This document shows positions 1-5,113 of a stretch of 5,113 nucleotides of DNA, in pieces. The notes under the pieces are model-generated. The model saw only the letters and a program-made list of their open reading frames with translations, was not told where the DNA came from and did no database searches. Where the stretch lies: NCBI GenBank assembly GCA_016714165.1, contig JADJNU010000009.1, forward strand, positions 1 to 5,113, written 5' to 3'. This stretch comes from Bdellovibrionales bacterium. Lineage in GTDB: Bacteria > Bdellovibrionota > Bdellovibrionia > Bdellovibrionales > UBA1609. How positions within the stretch are numbered: position 1 is the first letter of the stretch; every line of letters begins with the position of its first letter. The translations under genes were made by a program, and so were the position numbers.

Positions 1-424
1 TCGGAATATAAGACCGAGGGTTCTGCTGAGAAATATTCGAGTGGACAGGAGAGCCACGACGGCCAACGAGTGAAATTCGATAAACCTGGGATTCGTGAAG
101 TTACCATCGAAATGGTGCCAGAGTGTGTCGAGACCCGAGAATCCAAACAACCCCCCTGAAAGCGAAATTCTATAAAGAAGACACTTCCTGGAGAATCTGG
201 AAGATGGAAGTTTTCCTTAAAGTTACGTTAGATACACCAGGTTGGGCGATGACTAGAAACTGGATAAATACGGCGGCGCCATTAATGCAAAATTTGAGCG
301 AGGCAGGAAGGCCGCTGAATATATAATATACCCAATGGAAATCGCAAGCCTCAAAGAAGGTCAGACAGTATTAGTGGTCGAGATCGTAAATGGTCAATTG
401 ATAGATCTCAGACTACCACTTTAA
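1..424 (+). pseudogene. 3' remnant of an unrecognised protein gene, frameshifted
   Basis: I do not recognise this protein. Coding-like sequence enters from the left edge in frame 1 (…VKFDKPGIREVTIEMVPE, to about 130). It continues in frame 2 (ENPNNPPESEIL, 137-172), then frame 3 (YKEDTSWRIWKMEVF… to about 250), then frame 2 again from about 260. There LDKYGGAINAKFERGRKAAE and EGQTVLVVEIVNGQLIDL lead to a TAA at 422-424. Joined, this gives about 135 residues of ordinary soluble-looking composition, with alternating hydrophobic strands near the end (TVLVVEIV). No signal peptide or membrane segment is visible, but the N-terminus lies outside the window. The ATG at 123 gives an apparent 67-residue frame that mixes true and shifted sequence and is probably not a real start. 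The repeated frame changes in compositionally normal DNA argue for gene decay. Local sequencing indels are the alternative. Confidence 0.5.
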
Positions 425-869
425 AGATAAGACTCCCGCCGACAATCATGGAACTCTTCCTAGATCGATGAATTAAATGGTACAGGACGGGATGAGACCA
501 AAAATTAGAAGAAAACTAGCCCCTGCAAGGAAAACTATGGGAGTTCTTTTATGGGTAATGTAACATTGGCCCAACTAGATTAAATAAAGTCGAAGTCCTC
601 CACATGATCTTTAAAGATCAATCTGGCTATTGCCCCTATTTCATCGAATGTGGAGAGAGATCCAATTAATGCCTATTGATCACTCGTTTCATACTAGCGA
701 ACCAACTCACCCAATTTGCAAGCCAAGAATGGGTTTGATCAGGTTTAGGATGCAGAACCTTGCTTTCTCTGTCTGGTACTTCTTTTCATGAGGTGCCTTT
801 CTTTTGAAAGATACTGGAATCATTCCACGAAAGGTTGGTGCCCTCGGCTTTCAACTAGATTTCTAGTTT
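425..869. other. Stretch without a supportable gene
   Basis: All six frames are closed at short intervals. The only peptide-like fragment is on the minus strand at 580-669 (read as LIGSLSTFDEIGAIARLIFK and on to a stop). It is about 29 codons long, with a stop just upstream and no start or ribosome site, so it could be the relic of another decayed gene or chance. A short palindrome CTAGATTTCTAG lies at about 855-866, just ahead of the outer-membrane protein remnant. I see no tRNA, no terminator with a U-tract and no clear promoter pair. The stretch probably represents degraded intergenic or former coding DNA. Confidence 0.4.
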
Positions 870-1565
870 GTGTTGTTGAATGCGCCAAAAACAACTACTC
901 TTATTTATGTTAATCCCACATTTTCAAAGGGAACCCAGAGACCTTTAATCGCCTTGATGTTATTTTTTCCAATGCTGGCATTCGGCAACGCAGACACAGA
1001 TTTCAAGTCTGATGATCCCTCGGTCGAAGAAAAGAATTCAACTATTCAGATGTTTGACCATCACTCGGCCCTTAGAAAAAGGGAACATTCTCTGTCTTGG
1101 AAGTATTCCTCTGGCAGCGGGGAAATTGAAATTGAAGGCCTGACAGGAAGTCTAGAGACAGACTCCAGGCGAATCAAATATTTCGTATGGCTACAATACA
1201 GGTAGATTTGAACCCGGGATTGTCTATTTGTCGACAGTAAGTAAAGGTGAAGATACTAAATCGTCAGTTGGTCTATTTACCCTTTATGGTAGGCTTAATA
1301 TTATTGAAAACATACCAGGAAACGACTTACATTCCTTACCTGGCTCCTCGCTTTTCAGTCATATGCAGAAGAAGGCGAATCATCTGGAACCGATTATGAC
1401 GCTGACGGAAGAGGATTTAGCATTTCAGCTGGGAATCCCAATATTCCCCTCTAAGTGAAATCTTTGCAGTGGAGATCGGGGATTTTTCTCAAAAGCAAGA
1501 TTTCAGGGAGACTTCAAATTGGATGGACGGGTCTTGGAATTGGGTATTCAATCTATTTAGATTAA
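870..1565 (+). pseudogene. Broken outer-membrane beta-barrel (porin-like) protein gene
   Basis: Reading across frames gives about 215 residues with the layout of a small outer-membrane beta-barrel protein. Frame 3 (870 to about 1185) carries a signal-peptide core, RPLIALMLFFPMLAFGNA, with likely cleavage near GNA/D, then a polar linker and strand-like segments (EIEIEGLTGSLETDS). Frame 1 (about 1190-1325) continues with YNTGRFEPGIVYLSTV and SSVGLFTLYG. Frame 2 gives YIPYLAPRFSVI (1328-1361), frame 3 YAEEGESSGTDYDADGRGFS (from 1362), frame 2 PLSEIFAVEIGDFSQKQ (from 1448). Frame 3 finishes with WTGLGIGYSIYLD and TAA at 1563-1565. The closing GLGIGYSIYL is the aromatic-alternating final strand typical of proteins inserted by the BAM machinery. 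At least five frame changes make it non-functional as written. The GTG at 870 is only the first start in an open frame. The true start may be nearer 920-957 or lost. The exact porin family is not identified. Confidence 0.6.
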
Positions 1566-1578
1566 TGTGATTTGCACG

Positions 1579-1844
1579 GGTAGAACTTCAAATCAACCTC
1601 TCAATTTTTGGGGGGGGTAGACCAAGAGCAAAAAAACCACCGGACCACCCCCACCCCCCTCCAAACCAACCCAAATTTTAAATCACCCCCCAACCATTTT
1701 CTTTACAAAAGGGAGAACACCCCCCCCACCCCCCAAATTATCCACAAAACCAAAAATTACCCACCCCCTTAAAATTTTTTTAAGGTGGGGATTTAACCCA
1801 ACCTTGCCCCCCACCACAAAAATTGAGGGGGTTGAAGTTCTACC
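1579..1844. repeat. Long inverted repeat flanking a C-tract-rich low-complexity core
   Basis: The left arm (1579-1609) and right arm (1818-1844) are inverted copies. GGTAGAACTTCAA at 1579-1591 pairs perfectly with 1832-1844. CTCAATTTTT at 1600-1609 pairs perfectly with 1818-1827. A 4-nt length difference lies between these blocks. Weaker similarity continues outward (ATTTGC on the left, GCGAAT on the right). The 208-nt core is almost two-letter sequence on the plus strand, with C-runs of 5-8, A-runs and few G. It could be a small non-autonomous element with terminal inverted repeats, a decayed inverted duplication, or an assembly or poor-read artefact. No target duplication is evident. It begins 14 nt after the beta-barrel remnant stops and ends 36 nt before IS66. 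Confidence 0.55.
1762..1790. repeat. Nested short palindrome in the C-rich core
   Basis: CACCCCCTTAAAA and its near-complement TTTTAAGGTGGGG are separated by only a few T residues, so a hairpin with about 11-12 pairs is possible. It lies inside the larger inverted repeat. A T-run occupies the loop rather than following the stem, so it does not look like a standard intrinsic terminator in either direction. Confidence 0.35.
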
Positions 1845-1885
1845 GCGAATGGGGACCACCCTGACACCATAATATGAATTGTATC

Positions 1886-1905
1886 CGTTCACTGAGCATG
1901 AATGA
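1886..1905 (+). repeat. IS66 left terminal inverted repeat
   Basis: The sequence matches the complement of 4229-4248 at 18/20 positions, with a perfect 10-bp outer block CGTTCACTGA. The family's usual GTA tip is present just outside at 1881-1883. This is the expected transposase binding and cleavage end upstream of tnpA. Confidence 0.8.
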
Positions 1906-1948
1906 AATCTGAGATTTTTTTGATTAAAATCGGCCGTCTGAGACTTTC

Positions 1949-1961
1949 AAAGGCGGTGAGG
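1949..1961 (+). promoter_or_regulatory. Ribosome binding site region of tnpA
   Basis: AAAGG at 1949-1953 stands 9 nt before the ATG at 1963 and is the better-spaced Shine-Dalgarno match. A second purine stretch, GGTGAGG, ends one base before the ATG and is too close to serve alone. This site supports ATG 1963 as the start of the first IS66 gene. Confidence 0.5.
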
Positions 1962-1962
1962 A

Positions 1963-2298
1963 ATGGATTCAGATTTTTTGCAAGAATTAAGGAAAGATAT
2001 CGAAGCCTGGCGGGGGAGAAAGAAGTCTCCTCAGGAGAAATTTCCTGATGAACTGAGGAGTCGAATTTTTGGGCTTCGAGAGCTATTTGATGACCGCCTC
2101 CTGCGTCGAGAACTGAGTTTATCGCCGGGATTTTTTCAATCCAAAGCAAGCAGGGAACGATCCGCCTCTCATTTACGGCGGAGGAATTTTGTGCCAGACA
2201 ATTCTGGGCCCTTTATTAAGTTTTCCCCCGATCTAACAGTTGAGGCACCTCGAGTTATTTTGCGGCTCTCTGATTTGACGATTGAAATTCATCGGTGA
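1963..2298 (+). CDS. tnpA: IS66 accessory protein TnpA
   Basis: This 111-residue protein is the first gene of the IS66 unit. The N-terminal half is helical and charged (LRKDIEAWRGRKKSPQEKF, then PDELRSRIFGLRELFDD). It ends in a helix-turn-helix-like LLRRELSLSPGFFQSK (about residues 46-60), as in IS66 TnpA proteins that probably bind DNA. The C-terminal tail, VILRLSDLTIEIHR, resembles the short strand pair that closes these proteins. TnpA is needed with TnpB and TnpC for efficient IS66 transposition, but its exact biochemical role is not well defined. The gene starts 58 nt inside the left inverted repeat, and its TGA overlaps the GTG start of tnpB (GTGA, 2295-2298), which indicates coupled translation. 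Family assignment rests on position, size and pattern, since this is the least conserved of the three proteins. Confidence 0.75.
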   Translation: MDSDFLQELRKDIEAWRGRKKSPQEKFPDELRSRIFGLRELFDDRLLRRELSLSPGFFQSKASRERSASHLRRRNFVPDNSGPFIKFSPDLTVEAPRVILRLSDLTIEIHR

Positions 2299-2705
2299 TT
2301 CAAATCAGTCCGGCCTCACCGATTTATATCCACTGCGGAGCGGTGGATTTCCGTAAGGGAATCGATGGTCTTTGTGGAGTTTGCAAGGAGCAGATGGAGA
2401 AGGACCCCATGAGTGGAGCTCTTTTTGTTTTCTCCAATAGATCGAGGAAATCTCTCAAGATATTGGTTTATGACTCCCAGGGGTTTTGGATATTTCATAA
2501 GCGGCTCAGTCGTGGGTCCTTTAAGTGGTGGAGGACGGGAGAGGGAGTCTCGGGTGAGCTGCGGGCCTCAGAGCTGGCAGTTCTTATCTGGAATGGAAAT
2601 CCCGATTTAGCCGCACCACAAAGAGAATGGAAAAGTACTTCCAATTTTGTGAGATCAGCGGAAGACTTTTCCGATGTTGAAAGGCAAGAAGAAGATTCAC
2701 ATTGA
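2295..2705 (+). CDS. tnpB: IS66 accessory protein TnpB (Orf2 family)
   Basis: The 136-residue product is a clear member of the IS66 Orf2/TnpB family. This TnpB is unrelated to the RNA-guided TnpB of IS605. Family hallmarks occur in order: VDFRKGIDGL (17-26), DPMSGALFVFSNR (37-49), KILVYDSQGFW (55-65), KRLSRGSFKWW (69-79) and a closing ELAVLIWNGNPD (93-104). The start is GTG at 2295, within the tnpA stop. It is chosen because the family begins MIQ-(I/L) shortly before the strand leading to VDFRKGIDG. Typical members end near residue 115. This one carries about 20 extra acidic residues (SAEDFSDVERQEEDSH), whose codons overlap the first 32 nt of tnpC. The protein acts with TnpA and TnpC in transposition. 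Its molecular function is still uncertain. No frameshift or missing core motif is seen. Confidence 0.93.
   Translation: MIQISPASPIYIHCGAVDFRKGIDGLCGVCKEQMEKDPMSGALFVFSNRSRKSLKILVYDSQGFWIFHKRLSRGSFKWWRTGEGVSGELRASELAVLIWNGNPDLAAPQREWKSTSNFVRSAEDFSDVERQEEDSH
2659..2673 (+). promoter_or_regulatory. Small hairpin covering the tnpC ribosome site
   Basis: CGGAA-GACTT-TTCCG forms a perfect 5-bp stem with a 5-nt loop ending on the base before the tnpC ATG (2674). The left arm contains the GGAAG that would serve as the Shine-Dalgarno sequence (spacing about 9 nt). It lies inside tnpB, so ribosomes finishing tnpB would melt it. This would tie TnpC output to TnpB translation. The stem is short, so the effect is an inference. 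Confidence 0.35.
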
Positions 2706-4245
2706 GATTTCAGAGCAAGAAGTCAACCGGTTAGTTGATGAGATTGAATCGTCAAATCTGAGTGATGGCTCGAGAGAGAAGCTCGTCAATGCCCTCAGAG
2801 CTTTGATTGAACTAGATCGGCTGGTCGGGCTTAAGAGCGCCACTATCGCCCGATTGCGCAAGATATTTGGGAAGCAGTCAGAGAAAGTTCAACAAAAAGA
2901 CCCTCAGGAGAAAAAGCCTGCTCATGGGAACACCGGAGGCAGTGGTCGCCATGGCCACGATCATTACCCATCAGCCAGTGTCCATAATCATGAGATAGTA
3001 AATCTAAAGGAAAAGGACTCTTGTCCGGACTGTCAAAAAGGGAGGGTGTACAACTGGAATCCAGGCATTTATGTGCGTGTGACTGGAAATCCGCCTCTCT
3101 CCGTGAGTGTTCATAAGACCCAGAAGCTTCGTTGTAACCTGTGTGGCAAAATATTTGAGGCTGAGTTTATTGGAAAAGGAGAGGAGAAGTTCGATGCACA
3201 AGCCAAAGCCATGATAGCCATTCTTCACTATAAGTCCTCTCTGCCATTTTACCGTCTTGAAAAGCTACAAGAAAAGCTCGGGCTCCCTGTGGCTCGATCA
3301 ACACTCTGGACTCAGACGGAAAACCTGGCCAACCAGATGATTCTGGTTTGGAAGGTCATGGTCCGAAAGGCTTCGGAGGGAGAGTTGTTCTATATTGATG
3401 ACACCAAGGCCCGAGTTCTCTCCCTCATGAGGGAGAATGAACTTCAGGAGCCAAATACCAAAAACAGAACAGGCATGTACACCACGGGCATTCTTTCTGA
3501 AACTCCAGAGGGGAAAATCATTCTATATTTTACCGGAAGGAAATACAGTGGAGAGAATTTGGAAGAGCTCCTGACTCGGCGGCAAAGTCAGGGTCCCATT
3601 GCCATTATGTCAGACGCTCTAAATATGAATAACATCAAAGACCGAGCTCAGGAGGTATTGAAATACCTGTGTCTCACTCACGGCCGCAGGCAATTTAAAG
3701 ATATCGAGCAGGACTTTAAAAGCGAAAGCGAATTTGTGCTGGGACTTATTTCTCAGGTCTATGCAAACGAACAGCAATGTAAAGACGGGAATTTCTCCCC
3801 CGAAGAGCGCCTCCAGTACCACCAAGAGAGGAGTGCCCAGCCAATGGGGGAACTCAAAAACTGGATTGACAAAGTATTTCCCAACAAACTTGCTGAGCCC
3901 AATTCCAAACTAGGAGCCGGTGTCAAATACATGCAAAAGCATTGGAAGGGATTGACCGCATTTCTCCGCCACCCAGGTGCCCCACTCGACAACAATATTC
4001 TCGAGCAACAGCTCAGAGTCCCCGTTCTAAACCGAAAAAACTTCCTCTTCTTTAAAAGTGAATACGGGGCCTTCGTGGGTGACATTCTTCTCTCAATTAT
4101 AAAGACTTGTGACATGAGTGAGGCCAACGCTTTTGATTATATGGTATCCATTCAAAAAAACTTTGAACTGGTCAGGTCTAACCCCGACAGCTGGATGCCA
4201 TGGAACTATACACAAAATTTGGAAGCAGTCATTCACGGTCAGTGA
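2674..4245 (+). CDS. tnpC: IS66 DDE transposase TnpC
   Basis: This 523-residue protein is the full-length IS66 transposase that cuts and joins the element ends. The N-terminus (about 1-70) is helical, with leucine-spaced heptads (LVNALRALIELDRLVGLK) as in the family's leucine-zipper region. A His/Gly-rich linker follows (GRHGHDHYP, 91-99). A zinc-finger-like domain has CPDC (117-120) and CNLCGK (154-159). The RNase H-like DDE core follows. The first aspartate is in FYIDDTKARVL (D242 or D243), the second in IMSDALNMN (D314). The family CxxHxRRxF-type motif appears as CLTHGRRQF (333-341), and the catalytic glutamate is E444 in LDNNILEQQLR. RKNFLFFKSEYGA (454-466) and the C-terminal WMPWNY (507-512) complete the family pattern. 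The ATG at 2674 overlaps tnpB by 32 nt, with GGAAG upstream. The stop lies in the right inverted repeat. All catalytic residues are present, so it appears functional. Confidence 0.96.
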   Translation: MLKGKKKIHIEISEQEVNRLVDEIESSNLSDGSREKLVNALRALIELDRLVGLKSATIARLRKIFGKQSEKVQQKDPQEKKPAHGNTGGSGRHGHDHYPSASVHNHEIVNLKEKDSCPDCQKGRVYNWNPGIYVRVTGNPPLSVSVHKTQKLRCNLCGKIFEAEFIGKGEEKFDAQAKAMIAILHYKSSLPFYRLEKLQEKLGLPVARSTLWTQTENLANQMILVWKVMVRKASEGELFYIDDTKARVLSLMRENELQEPNTKNRTGMYTTGILSETPEGKIILYFTGRKYSGENLEELLTRRQSQGPIAIMSDALNMNNIKDRAQEVLKYLCLTHGRRQFKDIEQDFKSESEFVLGLISQVYANEQQCKDGNFSPEERLQYHQERSAQPMGELKNWIDKVFPNKLAEPNSKLGAGVKYMQKHWKGLTAFLRHPGAPLDNNILEQQLRVPVLNRKNFLFFKSEYGAFVGDILLSIIKTCDMSEANAFDYMVSIQKNFELVRSNPDSWMPWNYTQNLEAVIHGQ

Positions 4246-4248
4246 ACG
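4229..4248 (-). repeat. IS66 right terminal inverted repeat
   Basis: Read on the minus strand, CGTTCACTGACCGTGAATGA matches the left end at 18/20 positions. It includes the tnpC stop codon. The outer GTA-type tip found at the left end is not present beyond 4248. The next bases (AAAAGTTCGGTG) read in frame as the IS256-type peptide KSSV. The end may therefore be clipped by about 5 bp. Confidence 0.78.
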
Positions 4249-5071
4249 AAAAGTTCGGTGTCCAGGAAGTGGATCAATGTGACGGCGAAGAAAATTGAAG
4301 AATTACAAAAAGATCCATCAAAGAGCTGGACATCAGAGCTGTATTTATTGATGGAAAGATTTTCAAATTACGGCGTCATCATTCGCATTGGGCGTGTCTT
4401 CAAATGGAAAAAGTATGTTTTAGGAATTTATCGAATCTGAAAACCACCAGTCTTGTCTGAATTTATTGAATGACCTGGAAAACCGGGGTTTGCCGACGGA
4501 TGGGATGTTGTTTATCGTTGATGGTGGCAGCGGCTTGAACAAGGCGCTAAATTTAAAATACCAGTGCAATGATCGACTAAAAAGGCGCGCCATCAGAATC
4601 CGTTGCCACATCCACAAGTGGCGTAACATCGAGAAGGCTCTGGGCGATGGGTCCCACAAAGCCAAGGGTCCGTTCTGGGCGCTACGGGACGCAAAAGACC
4701 TGGCTGAGGCCAGGGTGTTGTCGGATCAGCTGGAATCAATCCTTCGGGATTTGAATAAATCTGCTCTGGAAAGCTATCTTGAAGCCAAAGATGATCTGCT
4801 GGCAATGCACTGAAGCTATCCAGGATTGAAAAATTCTTTTCGACAACAAATCCCAATTGAGTCTTTGAACTCACTTTTGGAAGAAGACATGCGGCGTGTG
4901 AAGCACTGGAAAACTCGAGCACTTCCAGCGGTGGCTGGCGACTTTTGTCTGCACAATGAGAAGAGAATGCGCAAGGTTCGTGGCTACCGAGGTCTTCCGG
5001 CGCTGTGGGTATTAGTTCGAGAGATTACAAAACAAGAAATTGAAATTGATTTTGAGCAAAAAGTAGGATGA
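4249..5071 (+). pseudogene. IS256-family transposase remnant, N-terminally truncated and frameshifted
   Basis: This is the C-terminal two-thirds of an IS256/mutator-type DDE transposase. It starts with KSSVSRKWINVTAKKIEEL (frame 1), then KELDIRAVFIDGKIF (frame 3, from 4320; first catalytic Asp at 4350). VIIRIGRV…KKYVLG follows in frame 1. Frame 2 (4427-4810) gives FIESENHQSCLNLLND, then MLFIVDGGSGLNKAL (second Asp at 4520) and IRCHIHKWRNI, the family RCxxHKxRN motif. Frame 1 supplies LSRIEKFFSTTNP and frame 2 from 4856 IESLNSLLEEDMRRVKHWK (catalytic Glu at 4859). Frame 3 gives LEHFQRWLATF, and frame 2 from about 4943 CLHNEKRMRKVRGYRGLPAL to TGA at 5069-5071. That is at least seven frame changes. 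About 130 N-terminal residues expected in the family are missing and are not found left of IS66. It abuts the IS66 end directly. The 115-codon open frame at 4466-4813 is only a piece of this gene. The gene is dead as written. Confidence 0.88.
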
Positions 5072-5113
5072 ATAACAATGACCTCTCGCCAAACTTCAAC
5101 TATACGCGGGACA
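5072..5113. other. Possible right end of the IS256-type element
   Basis: The 42 nt after the transposase stop hold no gene. The last bases read on the minus strand begin TGTCCCGCGTATAGTTGAAG, which could be an element terminus. This stays unproven because the window stops here and the partner left end is absent. The alternative is the start of another decayed reading frame (NNDLSPNFNYTRD is open to the edge). Confidence 0.22.

Larger units (their letters stand above)
1881..4248 (+). mobile_element. IS66-family insertion sequence, nearly complete
   Basis: The unit of about 2.37 kb carries the full IS66 gene set (tnpA, tnpB, tnpC) in one direction and close to the usual IS66 length of about 2.5 kb. 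Its ends are inverted: CGTTCACTGAGCATGAATGA at 1886-1905 matches the complement of 4229-4248 at 18 of 20 positions. The left end extends outward as GTATC, giving the GTA start usual for IS66 ends. On the right, the corresponding outer five bases are absent: position 4249 already belongs to IS256-type coding sequence. The right inverted repeat overlaps the last codons and stop of tnpC. No 8-bp target duplication, which the family normally makes, is seen (TATGAATT left, AAAAGTTC right). All three genes are open, so the proteins may be functional even if this copy's right end is damaged. Confidence 0.88.

Noticed and set aside
123..326. Stand-alone 67-residue protein
   Set aside because: Its first codons are out of frame relative to the coding-like frame running through 1-130, and its last third is out of frame with the LDKYGGAIN segment. 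It is a chance join inside a broken gene.
580..669. Minus-strand peptide fragment as a gene
   Set aside because: It is only about 29 codons long, with no start or ribosome site and a stop just upstream. At most it is a relic.
1762..1790. Intrinsic terminator for the beta-barrel gene
   Set aside because: The T-run is in the loop rather than after the stem, and the hairpin is about 200 nt past the stop within doubtful low-complexity sequence.
1605..1830. CRISPR array or tandem repeat
   Set aside because: The C-tracts have no fixed period and no repeated unit with spacers. Only homopolymer runs recur.
1683..1892. Minus-strand 69-residue frame with a glycine run
   Set aside because: It runs through the C-tract core, which forces Gly/Pro-like codons, and its start lies in the IS66 left end. 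Only the first about 20 codons look protein-like, and these are noted separately.
1889..2149. Minus-strand 86-residue frame opposite tnpA
   Set aside because: The plus-strand tnpA has a ribosome site, coupling to tnpB and the right position in IS66, so the antisense frame is a shadow.
3759..4127. Minus-strand 122-residue frame opposite tnpC
   Set aside because: It lies wholly antisense to the conserved catalytic core of TnpC, and its composition (Ser/Leu/Phe-rich) is that of a shadow frame.
4593..4922. Minus-strand 109-residue frame opposite the IS256 remnant
   Set aside because: The plus strand carries family motifs across the same bases. The antisense peptide has no recognisable domain.
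4258..5071. Programmed frameshifting in the second transposase
   Set aside because: At least seven changes in both directions, mostly without slippery heptamers, and a missing N-terminus point to a dead gene rather than recoding.

Overview
The window looks like an accessory, insertion-sequence-rich stretch from a Gram-negative bacterium. The Gram-negative inference rests on the remains of a signal-peptide-bearing outer-membrane beta-barrel protein. The genus cannot be fixed from the sequence. A Bdellovibrionota- or deltaproteobacteria-like host would fit the style of the IS66 proteins, but this is a weak impression only.

Layout: (1) Positions 1-424 hold the 3' part of an unrecognised gene, now broken over at least three frame changes. 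(2) Positions 425-869 have no supportable gene. (3) Positions 870-1565 are the wreck of an outer-membrane beta-barrel gene. It has a signal peptide, amphipathic strands and a classic C-terminal strand, but reading it through needs about five frame changes. (4) Positions 1579-1844 are a strange inverted-repeat unit: two about 27-31 nt arms flank about 208 nt of C-tract-rich low-complexity DNA. (5) Positions 1881-4248 are a nearly complete IS66-family insertion sequence with intact tnpA, tnpB and tnpC, overlapping start/stop signals and 18/20-matching inverted ends. (6) Positions 4249-5071 are a remnant of an IS256-family transposase that starts exactly where the IS66 end stops. Its N-terminal third is missing and at least seven frame changes break it, yet the DDE residues and family motifs are still readable. 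(7) The last 40 nt may be the outer end of that second element.

The three IS66 genes would work together as one transposition unit. tnpA and tnpB overlap at GTGA. tnpB and tnpC overlap by 32 nt, and a small hairpin sits just before the tnpC start. Everything outside IS66 is decayed, while IS66 itself is open throughout. This suggests a recent IS66 arrival in old, unselected DNA, although locally poor sequence around 1610-1830 cannot be excluded. I found no convincing new biological system. The most unusual items are the 1579-1844 inverted-repeat/C-tract unit and the abrupt IS66/IS256 junction without a target duplication.
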